Shown: one piece after another, positions 1-9,706 of the stretch | How positions within the stretch are numbered: the stretch's first letter is position 1 | How the letters are laid out: every line of letters starts with the position of its first letter | From: Pseudoneurospora amorphoporcata | Lineage: Eukaryota; Ascomycota; Sordariomycetes; Sordariales; Sordariaceae | Assembly (NCBI GenBank): GCA_033297205.1 | Contig: MU859197.1 | Location: 1-64,000 of the forward strand | Direction: 5' to 3' | Length of the DNA stretch: 64,000 nucleotides | The notes under the pieces: generated by a model | Database searches by the model: none | What the model was told of the DNA's origin: nothing | What the model saw: the letters and a program-made list of their open reading frames with translations, nothing else | Made by a program: the position numbers and the translations under genes

Positions 1-95
1 AAGGTTGAAGGGATCAACAAGGCCTTCGAGACCAAAGTAGTTTATTAGCTGAATTTGAACTACTGTTCCAAGCCCTGATCACAGCCCTTGTCACA
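1..95. repeat. Left arm of a decayed inverted repeat
   Basis: The reverse complement of this stretch matches 488-576 over nearly its whole length, with short indels. The differences in the right copy include G-to-A changes on the plus strand, two of them in TpG context, which is the RIP-type pattern (C-to-T on the other strand). The arm reaches base 1, so the repeat probably continues outside the window. Plus-strand reading from base 1 gives a short open stretch starting K-V-E-G-I-N-K-A-F-E-T that then hits stops, and the right arm encodes a similar peptide on the minus strand, so the duplicated piece was probably coding. Confidence 0.75.
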
Positions 96-97
96 AT

Positions 98-343
98 TTA
101 GGCTTGAGTGGCTTCCAACTCAGAGTCGAAGAAATGGGTAACAGTAGTATAGTTCTTCCTCAAGACTTCGTATTATTCCTTAAGAGCAGTAAGGTCCCTA
201 GCGTACTCATATCCCACAGAGAGGGCGATCTCGCGGACTTGGTTGTAGGCTGTAGCGAGCTGATCATAAAGCGTAACAAGCCAGGGAGGAAGGTTAGTAA
301 CTTGGACTGTACTTCTAGGAATAGCATCATCGGTACCAGTCAT
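98..343 (-). pseudogene. Broken gag-like reading frame of a retroelement
   Basis: Read on the minus strand from the ATG at 343, the frame gives about 80 codons beginning M-T-G-T-D-D-A-I-P-R and ending at TAA (98-100), with one in-frame TAA at 173-175 that a single C-to-T change of CAA would create. The peptide is hydrophilic and helix-prone (LYDQLATAYNQVREIALSV region). Its place, about 255 nt downstream of a possible LTR end, is where a Gag start would lie. I do not recognise the family; Gag identity is inferred from position only. The frame is cut off by the left inverted-repeat arm. Confidence 0.4.
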
Positions 344-487
344 GACAGTGTCGAAGCCTTCGGGTTAGTAGAGGACGAGGGAAATCTCCTTAACTAAGAG
401 TATAGGTTAGTCTTAAAAAGCTATAATAGTAGTAGGTTAGTAAAGAGTTTTGCGAGAAAGGGTGGTTCGAGAGGGAAGTAGTTTATC

Positions 488-576
488 TGTGACAAGGGCT
501 GTATTCAGGGCTTGGAACAGTAGTTCAATTCAGCTAATAAACTAGTCTCGAAAGCCTTATTAATCTTCTCAACCTC
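488..576. repeat. Right arm of the inverted repeat
   Basis: This arm pairs with 1-95 in opposite orientation. Minus-strand translation of it (I-N-K-A-F-E-T-S-L-L-A-E-L-N-Y) resembles the plus-strand translation of the left arm, showing that the two were one sequence before inversion and decay. It lies between the possible LTR (599-1017) and the gag-like start at 343. Confidence 0.75.
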
Positions 577-598
577 TAGGAGAAAGTTAGGCTTCAAG

Positions 599-1017
599 TG
601 TCACAGGTTGACATTGGCTATATAGTGTGCACTACGAGTTCTGCCTTGCAAGCAGAACATCGTCTACCTTTTGGTAGTTTGGCGTTGTCGGAACATGTGC
701 ACTCCTGCCCTATCATATACACTAACCAGCCTGTATCCCTACAAAAGGATACAAGTAACCGAAGCTGGCAATTCAGTTCCTCAAGTAGTCTTATATAGTT
801 GCGACGGCACGCTTGCCGTCACATTCCCTCTCTTACATTGAGAGGTTCGTCCCCAACCTCGACCCCTCTCCAAAGCAGATGGTCTTACAAAACTGTTGAA
901 ACTAGAAAAACACGCGAAGTTCGTGAAACTTATCGGTATGGTCCAGAAGAAGGTTCCCTGAGCGTAAACACCATTACGATCATCACCATGTAAATAATAA
1001 ACAGTATATAGTACACA
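599..1017 (-). mobile_element. Possible LTR of the minus-strand retroelement
   Basis: On the minus strand this 419-bp stretch begins TGTGTAC (1017-1011) and ends TGTGACA (605-599), so it has TG...CA ends. A TATA box (TATATAAG, minus strand, 797-790) sits in its middle, and the rest towards 599 is rich in short hairpins (see findings). The gag-like frame starts 255 nt beyond its inner end. No second LTR or target duplication is in view, and no clear primer-binding site with a TGG start follows the CA end, so the boundaries are inferred. No convincing protein is encoded within it. Confidence 0.4.
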
Positions 1018-1643
1018 GAGGGGACTCTTCAGCGGTCTTCCGGTCTATGGGGGTGTGTTGGTGGGTCCCGGGGCACAGGCCATCTGTTCGCCTGCTCCAC
1101 TCGTGCCCTAGTCTGCCCACCGTTTCTAGACCTCCAGACCTTCCGCTCTCTCACTCTCTCTCTCTCTCATAGCATCAATCCATCACATCTATCGATCTGC
1201 TGTTGTTGCTCGTGTTCACACACCAGGTCTTATCGTTGCCCCTCGTCTTGTTCCCCGTTTCCTCACGTGTCCTGCTTCCCTCCACTAGTCTCTCTCCTGT
1301 ACGTGAAGTACTATGTAGTCGCTCATGATAGACGTGCTCCGAATCATCAGCCGCCAACTTTTCCGTCTCTGGTGGGTGGCTCCGCCACCACACGGGGCGC
1401 ACTCGCAATTCGGGGCATACAGTGAGAAAAGCAACTTCCAAATGAGTATCGAATCCCGATTCCCGAGGTATCAAAGCGCCAGACATTAGTACCTAGAAAA
1501 ATGTCAAATAGCCCCAAGATCCATGTTTCCCTATTAAAATCAACCATGACTTCGTTAACGCCTAGAAAGACAAACAAATATTTCTACCCCAACCATATTC
1601 CGCACCATAAATCAACCCACAGGTCCCCTTTCCCTCGTCTCAT
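1018..1643. other. Gene-free stretch
   Basis: A CT-rich tract lies near 1145-1170, followed by unremarkable sequence. I see no gene, RNA or repeat that can be supported. The part next to 1643 is presumably the 3' UTR of the MFS transporter. Confidence 0.6.
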
Positions 1644-3665
1644 CTACACCTCTTCACCTCCATCTCCTTCCCCCATCCTCGCCTTCCCACCTTTCCCATC
1701 CCCAACCCTCACAACCCAAACCAACCCACTCGCCCCCGCCAACAGTCCCCCCGCCATCCAAAACGGCAATCCCACCCACCCCCCTCCCCTCCTTAGCCCT
1801 TCACTCATCCCCTCGGCCAACACCGGCCCAGCAACCATGATCCCCACCATCTCCAGCCATCCCACCACTGAGTTGACAAGACCCATGTGTTGTTCGTCCA
1901 CCAAAGCATTCAACAAGCTTCTTATAGTTGAGCCAAGTCCGCTCCCAAGGGCGAAGAGGACCATGCCCGCTGTGAGAGAGGAGCGAGAGGAGGCGAGGGC
2001 GATGAGCAGACAGCCTGAGGTGAGGAGGAGCGAGGAGGTGCGGGCTAGTGCGAGGTCTTTTTTGAGGGCAGAAAAGGGGGCAAGATGGAATCGTGTTCTT
2101 CCGGATGTAGAGGTACCACTACCAAAAAGAGGCAGAGGGGAGGTACCAAGCAGGAGCGAGGAAACAAAAGGCAGAATAACTAGGAGGGTAATCAGCGAAG
2201 TAAAGTGTGGGATGGTAAGCAAGTAAGAAGCTTCGGACCAGGTGTAGCCGAAACGCTTGGTGGCGTATTGGAGAAGCAGGGCTTGGGCGTATTTGCCGAT
2301 GACGACGGGGCCGAGGGCGAGGGTGAGTATGCAGATTTTTCTGTTGTTGTTTGTGGCGAGGAAGTGGGTGAGCGAGTGGAGGGTTGTGGTGAGGCGATGG
2401 TGGACTGTGGGCTGGGGTTGGGAAAGGCGGGAAAGCGGTGATGGGGAGGATGAGATCATGGGTTTGTCGATATCTTCGTCGTCTGTGGGAAGACGGGTTG
2501 GGATATTATTGTCGTTGTCGAGCCGTTTCGTTGATGAAGAAGCTTGCGCTTTCAGGTGTCGAGTTTCGGGGAAGATGAGGGTAGTAACAGCTGCGAGGGT
2601 TATGAGGCCCAGAGAGAGGAGGAGGGGAATCCATGGGCTTTTGGCCATGAGCGAACCAGCTATGGGCCCGGAAATCATGCGCGCTGTGAGGTAGGTGGCG
2701 TGCATCTGGAAGAAGAGGGTGGCTCGCTCGGCGATGGGGACGATGTCGGATATGAAGGTGTAGAGCATGGCTGCGATGATGCCGCCGCCTCCGCCGATGC
2801 TAATGTGTTGGCTTCGGTCAGACCAAGATACTTCATCAACTCAGGCCCGGGCTTAGGGAGTGGACTTACAGCAGAAACGAAGAGGTAAGCCAAACTGTCC
2901 ATATCGGAAAGATATTCGGCAAGAACACTATCAAACGCTCGCTTGTAAGTCATAAGCCACCCACCACCAAAGCCGAAGGTCAGACATACGAATAGTAGCC
3001 AACGCAAACATCTGAAACACAGCCCCCGACATCGCCAGCGAAAGCACCGGTCTTCGGCCCCATTTATCGGACAGTATGCCAAACGGTACCGTCATGAGGA
3101 TGCTTGGGATGCAGTCAAAGGTGGCCTGCCACCCTTGCAACATGGCCAAATAACTTTGAACATCTTCTTCCTTGCATACCGGATTATCACTTAGAAGGAT
3201 GCTCGCCGTGTTATTTGCGAATCCCGAGACCACATCCGGATGGAAGTTGCGACAAATAATGCTCTCTTCCACAGCGTTGGTCGGTGGCACACTGAGCGCA
3301 ACGCTGAGCTCTAGGAGGAACATGGCGCCGAGACATAGCGGGATGATCTTGGGCTTTAGCCGCTTTCTTCGCGCCTCGAGTAGGGAGTTATACTGTTCTT
3401 GGTCTGCATCGTCGAAGGTGTTGGCATTGTTGGCATTAGAATCGACGGCGGTATCGGTAGACGACGTGGCGATGGTATCTGCTCTTCCACGTGTGGTGTA
3501 AGTGATCCGGGGATTCTCAATGATATCGAGGACGGCGTAGCTAAGTTCTGGAACGGGGGATTGTAACAAGGGGGTGAATTCATTTGTGGAAAAAGACGAA
3601 GATGAAGAAGCTCGTTGCTGACCTAGTGCCACCCCTTCCTCTTCCAAATCTCTGCATGAAGCCAT
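1644..3665 (-). CDS. Major facilitator superfamily transporter
   Basis: Three exons are read on the minus strand: 3665-2990, 2927-2870 and 2799-1644 (introns of 62 and 70 nt with GTATGT and GTAAGT donors), giving 629 aa. A hydrophilic N-terminus of about 105 residues precedes the first membrane segment (PLCLGAMFLLELSVALSV). The MFS loop 2-3 signature is clear (GILSDKWGRRPVL, about residues 195-207). Splicing rebuilds the family motif WLTSSFLLIGGGGGIIAAML across exons 2 and 3, which confirms both introns. A long central cytosolic loop (about residues 300-350) and a second hydrophobic half follow, as in 12-TM carriers. The substrate cannot be read from the sequence; the GGG-containing segment is common in fungal MFS proteins of unknown substrate. 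It is a plasma- or vacuolar-membrane protein by family knowledge. Confidence 0.9.
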
Positions 3666-5825
3666 TTGAAGTAGCTAGTAGTGAGATCAAAATATGGAGG
3701 AGACGGCATAGGTTAGTCAGTGAATTCAGATGCTAGTTGACGTTCCAAAAATTCAGATATGGTAGCGGATAGGCAAGTAGAGGGATAACAGGATCATTTT
3801 AAGAGCACTGGGGAAACAGCTTCAGACTGCATGCATACCTAATGAACAGCTTGAATTTCGGGTACGGTGACCAGAACTTTTGAGTGGTATGGTACCGTGA
3901 GCAACTACCTGGGACAAGGCGTCGTACTCGTGATAGGGTATCCTATGTTCACACTGCACCCTAACCAACCCGGGATCCGTCGTGTAGGGCAATAAGTGGC
4001 AGATAACGAGTGATCGAATCAAGGTTCGGGATACCACTCTGGATGTGGCCGCCCAAAAGGGTGTGGTGTTAGGGACCCACGGTTTGAGGCACAGCATACA
4101 CACAGCGGATGTATATGCAGTACCTGAAGATAGAGATAAACGAGCTACTCGGCGGTGTATCGGTCGTGGGCCATAGAAGTGATGGAACTCGTGATGAACC
4201 TTGCTCCTGGTGAGAGTATGGGAAGATTGAACAGAACAGAACTGAGTGGAGAGGAAACAGTATACTTTGGCCTTGCGCCTATTTTGCGCCTCACTTGCCC
4301 CAGGGATCTTCGTGACTATTAGGTCATCCTGTTTGAGGTAAGATCCTGTGCCTTTGGCCCAAAGCTTCAACGTGGATGACAGAACCTAAGACACTTGGCG
4401 TGTTCCCAGTACCCCTCGGTATAATGTTTCAGTCAGCCTTCTGAACTCGGGCTCGAGTTCATCTGACACTTATCGAGATCAGTGCTGGGATGGGATTTTG
4501 GAAGGGCGGGCTGAGCCTAGTCATAGCCCGCGCAAGATGAAATCTTGATAATGACCTGGATGTCTACACCCAGCAAAGGGAGAGCATGTACTTAACCAAG
4601 TCTGGGGGCAGTGGGGCCTGAGCAGACAAATTCTGGCAGTGATTCCGTGCATAACACCCATTCCCATCATGCTTTGGGTCAGTGGGTATCCACGTGGTGT
4701 ATCTCAACGCTGTCTCGCCCATGGTTCCACAGCCGTTCGTCTATGAGCAGGCATCCAATCTGGTGTTGCTCATTGGACACTAGAAGAGCAGCACTGGGCC
4801 CGGCAGGCAAGAAGCTCTTGAACCAGTCGCTATTGAGGATGAAGACTGAAGTGAGAGTGAAAGCTTCCAAGTTCTCCGGTTGAAAATGGCTAACAGCCAC
4901 AGTCCGTCATTCGGTTCGGATCTGGTAACCCAAGGCGTAAAGTGGAAGTGTCAGAAACCACATGGATACGAATAAGAGAGCATTCGAGAGGCTTTGCCCT
5001 ACACACCTTGTCCCTTCAAACATGACCTTCCGAATCACAGCATCATGTGTTGAAGGTACGTGCGGTAGATAGGCGCGAAAAGATAGAAAAGAGGCGCCGC
5101 CTATCTGTTTGTTCCGAGAGGCGCCTTAAAGGTGGGTAAGGTGGGCCATGAGCTGCCCTATCATGGGATTAGTTATGCGCGATGGTCAGGGAATTGTATC
5201 TGACCATCACGTAGGATGAATCAGCACAAGGACAAACCTCGCAACCGTGGATGATGAGGTTATAGACTTACCTTGCCCATTTTGTAGGCAGCGAATCGTG
5301 CTCATTCCAGACTTTCCCGAGTTAATATCGATGCGTATACCCCCGATTCCCGTTTGGTTTCTGATGATTCTCGCTTCGAGACAGACAACTCGTCACACAG
5401 ATGCCGTTCCACATCTCGTATGAGCGAGGCCCATGGAATTTTCGCCAGAAATGGATTGAAATGAGCAAAGAAGTCTTTCCAGAAGTGATGTGATCGGATC
5501 TGCTCGACCGGCCCCGCGATTGACAGTGTGCTTAGCTATCGTGTTGGTTGGTCGGGTCGGGTCATGCACCCTGGTCAAACACCTCTACCGAAGGAAGGCA
5601 CTCCCGACGGGATCGCCGTGGATGGATGTTTCAGGGGGCAGCCCCACTGATGACACGGCACCAACCGCCATCCGCTCTGTTCTCCCCCGCGCCGCCACCA
5701 TCTCCAACTTTCCATCCCAGTGGTCCTGGGGTAACGCAGAGGTTCATCCGCTTTGCTCAGCTGTTGATAGCAGACGAACCTGAAGAAAGCTGCTGGTGGT
5801 TACCAGTGCTGAATTACTTCAAAGA
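3666..5825. other. Intergenic region, no supported gene
   Basis: This 2.2-kb stretch lies between the start of the MFS gene and the start of the first NUDIX gene, so it holds two divergent promoters. Open frames here (for example 3822-4370 on the minus strand) lack family motifs and look random. A 9-bp inverted repeat, AGATAGGCG at 5067-5075 and its complement at 5098-5106, could form a stem-loop. I see nothing else. Confidence 0.55.
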
Positions 5826-6717
5826 ATGTCGCAAGGCAAAGCCAGAGTCATCTCTACCGAGCTCCTGGTGAGTGAATTGGCCCAATTGACAACACCAAAC
5901 CCATGCTGACCATCAAGCATAGCCCAACAGTGAGGCCGAGTGGAAGAGACTAGTCAAGTGAGTCTTTGTTCAGCTGGTACAAGAGTAACACAAACGCTGT
6001 TTACGGTACCTTGCATGCCCCTGCGGTCACGATACTTACCAGTTCCTCCCAGGACAACCTACATCGGCCAGGACGGCGTCACCCGGACATGGGAACACGC
6101 GGAGCGGACCACTCGTCCCAAGGGCAGCGACTTTGATGGTGTGAGCATCATTGCTATTCTTGAGAAGGACACTGGTAGGTTTCTTTCGTTCGAGGTGGAG
6201 TTCGTCATGGCTGATGACAAGTCTAACACCATTCTACCTCGTAGGCCGCGAGATTCTTCTCGAGAGGCAATATCGTCCGCCTCTTGATAAGATTTGCATC
6301 GAGCTTCCAGCTGGTTTGGTAGACAAAGGGGAAACGGCTGAACAGGCAGCTGTCCGGGAGCTCAAGGAGGAGACAGGCTATATTGCGCAAGCCGTGACGA
6401 CGTCACCGATTATGTTCAATGGTAAGGTGGTTCGTCAAGCTTTGGGTGTCGGATTTTCGTACGCTAACAGGTAGTCAGATCCCGGATTCTGTAACACAAA
6501 TTTCAAGGTAGTCGAGGTCAGCGTGGACATGAGCCTGCCGGAGAACCAGAACTTGGAGCCCGAGCTCGAAGAAAACGAATCCATCGAGGTCTTCCACGTC
6601 AAGCTCGCCGAGTTGTGGGACGAATGTGTCAAATGGGAGGCTCAAGCGTATGCGCTTGATGCACGACTGGCCAGTTTCGCTAAGGGTATTCAAATTGCGA
6701 AGCGATACGGATTTTAA
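5826..6717 (+). CDS. NUDIX hydrolase, ADP-ribose pyrophosphatase type
   Basis: Five exons (5826-5867, 5923-5957, 6053-6174, 6245-6421, 6479-6717) join in phase to 204 aa starting M-S-Q-G-K-A-R-V-I-S. The NUDIX box is canonical: G-x5-E-x7-R-E-L-x-E-E-T-G-Y (GLVDKGETAEQAAVRELKEE, about residues 107-126), preceded by the ELPA motif. Size and sequence fit the NUDT5/Ysa1 family, which hydrolyses ADP-ribose and related nucleoside diphosphate sugars in the cytosol and nucleus. The start was chosen because the 42-nt first exon and 35-nt second exon splice in frame into the conserved T-T-Y-I-G region; the acceptor at 5921-5922 keeps the frame, whereas the AG at 5929-5930 leads straight to a stop. The neighbour on the other strand is a second NUDIX gene, ending 99 bp away. 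Confidence 0.9.
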
Positions 6718-6816
6718 GCGGGCCGTAGAGCGAGTGAAGACGAAGGTCAAGGACGTCGGCGTCCAAGATTATAGAAGGAAACCTGGCAGACGTATGCTGC
6801 CCACTGGTGGGTTGAA

Positions 6817-7869
6817 TCAGAGCTTTCCCTCTCTTCGCAAGCCTTCCCATAAGGCCACCGCCGCAAGGCTTTTAGCGTCTCGCGCGCCCTCCCGCCACAG
6901 ATCCTGCATCTTGACCAGCTTAAGGGATATTTTCTCTCCATCCTCACGGAGCCCCGTAAGTCGGCCGGTCCAGTCCTTGAGCGTGTCCCGTGGTACACGT
7001 CTCTCGTGCATGTAAATAGGGATGTATTCATCGCAACCCCCGGCAGAAGGGTACATGGCGTGTGGCAAGTTTCCGTCCTGGAGCTTGTCATAATCATTTT
7101 GTGGTGGTATGCCTGCCATCTCGCTGAGGCACTTCAGCTCTGAAGTGGGAATCTTCAAGCCTAGTTCTTCCTCGATTTCCATTGCAGCGGTCCCGACAAA
7201 CTGGCCCTCTTCGTCTACCATGCCGGCGGGTAGTTCAACAAACTCGAGCGCACCGGCAGGTATCCGCGGCTGCACGGTGAGTAAGACATATCGTTCATCG
7301 GTATCGGCGGGAGCACCGTCAGGGATTAGAATCACAAGCATGGCGACGCTTGGCCCCCGAAGGAAGATTGATCCGGGCAACTTCTCTCCGGCGCTGTTGG
7401 TCACTTCGGCGACGAGCTTTAGGAAGCCAAGCCTCTTGCTGCCAAAGAGGTCAAATGACTGAACCGTCACGGAGCGGAGCACATAGGGATCCTGGTGGAA
7501 GGGGTGCGAACGGTTCCCAGCTTGCAGGCTAAGGGAGTTCTCAAGCGTGGATATCCAAGACTGTGCAGAGACCGGGCCTGTCAGTATCTCTACATGGGAT
7601 GAAGATGGTTTGGAGAGTCCTGGTCTTACACGGAACGGATGAAAGCCGAGAAGCTGCTCCTTGGAAAGACCCTCGGGCAAGGTCACAGGCACCGCGTAGT
7701 CCGGGTGGTTGAAGGTCGACATGGTACGATAGACCCGGGTCAGGGAGTTTACAAGCACAGCTGGAGACGATGACGGCCAACGGTGGAGAAGTGGAAGGGT
7801 GTTTCTACTCTGATAGAGGGCTGCAAGAAAGATTGGCATGATGAACAAAACGGCGATCCTTCCTCGCAT
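6817..7869 (-). CDS. NUDIX hydrolase with degenerate box, possibly organelle-targeted
   Basis: The minus-strand frame 7869-6817 is open throughout (350 aa), but 7629-7561 has all marks of an intron: GTAAGA donor, CTGAC branch point, CAG acceptor, 69 nt and no stop. Spliced exons 7869-7630 and 7560-6817 give 327 aa with the join P-F-R|S-W-I-S-T-L-E. The NUDIX box departs from consensus: GMVDEEGQFVGTAAMEIEEE keeps the EE pair and the G-L end but has G for the first E and M for R, so activity is uncertain. The first 49 residues are hydrophobic then Arg/Ser-rich, like a signal anchor or mitochondrial presequence; a second ATG at 7722 (M-S-T-F-N-H) would give a cytosolic form. By family this is a nucleoside-diphosphate-sugar hydrolase (NUDT14-like); substrate unknown. 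Confidence 0.82.
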   Translation of the reverse strand: MRGRIAVLFIMPIFLAALYQSRNTLPLLHRWPSSSPAVLVNSLTRVYRTMSTFNHPDYAVPVTLPEGLSKEQLLGFHPFRVRPGLSKPSSSHVEILTGPVSAQSWISTLENSLSLQAGNRSHPFHQDPYVLRSVTVQSFDLFGSKRLGFLKLVAEVTNSAGEKLPGSIFLRGPSVAMLVILIPDGAPADTDERYVLLTVQPRIPAGALEFVELPAGMVDEEGQFVGTAAMEIEEELGLKIPTSELKCLSEMAGIPPQNDYDKLQDGNLPHAMYPSAGGCDEYIPIYMHERRVPRDTLKDWTGRLTGLREDGEKISLKLVKMQDLWREGARDAKSLAAVALWEGLRREGKL

Positions 7870-8658
7870 GTTTTATGCGATCGTCCTGTCGGGCGGTGTG
7901 CGACTGCGCGCGGGGTGCTGACACCAAGGCCGCCCGTCTGACCGGACTGCTGTGAGCCTGTGAGTTGTTAGGGACAACGAGGGAGAAGAACGGCGGTTGC
8001 GCGACCCAATCCCGATCCGACCAGAAATTGCGGCTGTGAAATTGCGTATGTGCCAGATCCGTGTCGCGTCTGGAGTTGTCGAGGCATGGGACGGGTGTCC
8101 GGCCTTGACTCCAGCTTCGCTGAATGGCCTGGCTGACTGACGCCGATTGATGGAACCCTGAGGCGACTTGAATCGGGAGCCTAGCGGCAGGGCGTGCCTG
8201 ATCCACCCCGCTATGTAACTGTGGGTCGGGTGTCCTTGGCTACCGGACTATCGTCCCAAGGGTTAGGTGCGGTGCCTTCGAGTGCATCCAGGGGATTGCA
8301 TACTTCACAACCAAAGTCAACAATGAAGATCACCGAAACAACAATGAAATCCAGTCCGAGTTGGAGATCCAAACCCGACAGGTCACATGAAGCGTCTTGG
8401 GGTTGAGGTACAGACTTCCCCACAAAATGACGCTCAGGACATGACAATCCAAGCAATGACGTCAACCAAAATGCGTGATCACGATGTCTTCAAATAGAGC
8501 ATTCATCTCCTCGTTGAAGCTGATCTTTTCCTAGCCATCATCATCAACCACATCAATCACAAGCAAACTAATCAAAAACGCAACAAAGGCCAATTCAAAG
8601 CCATCAAAATCAACTCAACACACAACACACAACAACTACCTACAACACATCCATCAAC
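7870..8658. promoter_or_regulatory. Divergent promoter region and A/C-rich leader
   Basis: This 789-bp gap separates two divergently transcribed genes. The last 130 bp before 8659 are strongly A/C-rich (CAA, CATC and ACA runs), typical of fungal 5' leaders of well expressed genes. No TATA box or factor site can be assigned with confidence, and no gene is seen. Confidence 0.45.
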
Positions 8659-8971
8659 ATGCCTCGCAACGGAGACGGTTCTTCTGACAACGCCATCGAG
8701 CCTGGCAACAACATCATCCACGGCGCCGGTGAGGAGCCTGTAAGTGTTACATTATCATACCTTGGACTATCCGGATCTTTACACCAGACTGACCTCTTAT
8801 TTTCAGTCCACCCGCGTCGCACGCGCCGACAAGACCGCTCCTCTTCCCGAGCACGAGCACGGAGCCGGCATCAAGGGAATGAACGCCAGTGGAGGTTCGA
8901 GCCAGGGTCTGGCCAGGGGTCCTGAAGCAGGACAGGGTGGCGGTTCTATCCATGGTCCCAAGAAGATCTAA
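8659..8971 (+). CDS. Small hydrophilic protein of unknown function
   Basis: Two exons, 8659-8739 and 8807-8971 (67-nt intron, GTAAGT donor, TTTTCAG acceptor, phase 0), encode 81 aa. The protein starts M-P-R-N-G-D-G-S-S and ends G-G-G-S-I-H-G-P-K-K-I. It has no cysteine, no membrane segment and no signal peptide, and is rich in Gly, Ala, Glu, His and Lys, so it is probably disordered. The leader upstream is A/C-rich. I do not recognise a family; composition recalls small stress- or conidiation-associated hydrophilins, but that is only an impression. The well-formed intron and clean start argue that it is a real gene. Confidence 0.75.
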
Positions 8972-9607
8972 ACGAGTAATATCTAATGAATAATGAAATG
9001 AAGTTATGAACACGGATACTACCCAGACGCGCACAATTGCAACATGTGAAATCAGGAGTCTGCCTGCGGTGCTGGTTTCGGGACCGACGGGCAAATCCCA
9101 TGGCTTAAGTTCTTCCCCGTCATTGAACCCTCTATGGAAATTGTGACATACTTTTGTAAAGGCGGTCCCTTCTACAAGCGGAAGGAAACAAGTTGGTATT
9201 ACGACAGGAAGGACCACAGCGATACGAAGGAAGGAAGTCCTGAGATGGTCGACAGGAACGGGGTTGGCCACGAATCCTCTAGTACTTCCCCAGGCCCCAT
9301 CCGTGGAAATCTTCTCTTCTTCTCATCTTCTCCATAATAACCACACTTTTCACATCAATTTTTTTAGTTGATTCCTCATTTCGCCTGATATCCGGTGTAA
9401 AACAAGTCCCCCTTACACATCATTCACAAGTTGGGTTAGGGTGAGGCGTGTCAGCCAGTGTTGATCAACCCCCACCTTCCCCTCAACCTCCCCTCTCCTC
9501 GCAAATCGCTAACTTCCATCACGTCATAGACAGCCTCTCCTGCTCTTTTTCAGCATTTCAATACCGGCTGATAATCCCCTTCTGGGTCAACAACTGTCAT
9601 ACCAACC
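8972..9607. other. Intergenic, 3' UTR and GST promoter
   Basis: The stretch holds the likely 3' UTR of the small protein gene and the upstream region of the glutathione transferase. Sequence from about 9460 is C/T-rich. No gene is supported. Confidence 0.5.
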
Positions 9608-9706
9608 ATGGATACCCTTCCCTCAACGGTGACCTGTGTCCATGAGCTTCCCCCTCCGTTTGCCACCACTATCCAAGCTTCCGCTTACTCTCACCTTGTC
9701 CATTAG
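9608..9706 (+). promoter_or_regulatory. Upstream ORF overlapping the first GST start
   Basis: An ATG at 9608 opens a 32-codon frame ending at TAG 9704-9706. It overlaps out of frame the first in-frame ATG of the transferase (9642) and ends before the second one (9780). If the mRNA starts upstream of 9608, scanning ribosomes would miss 9642 and could re-initiate at 9780. The arrangement is seen directly; the regulatory role is inferred. Confidence 0.4.

Noticed and set aside
3779..3799. Sequence resembling a homing-endonuclease site (GGGATAACAGG core)
   Set aside because: It only partly matches the I-SceI site, and there is no intron, intein or endonuclease gene nearby. Taken as coincidence.
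3822..4370. 182-codon frame on the minus strand in the gap after the MFS gene
   Set aside because: No ATG-supported start with context, no domain, no intron pattern. It could be a lineage-specific gene, but nothing supports it.
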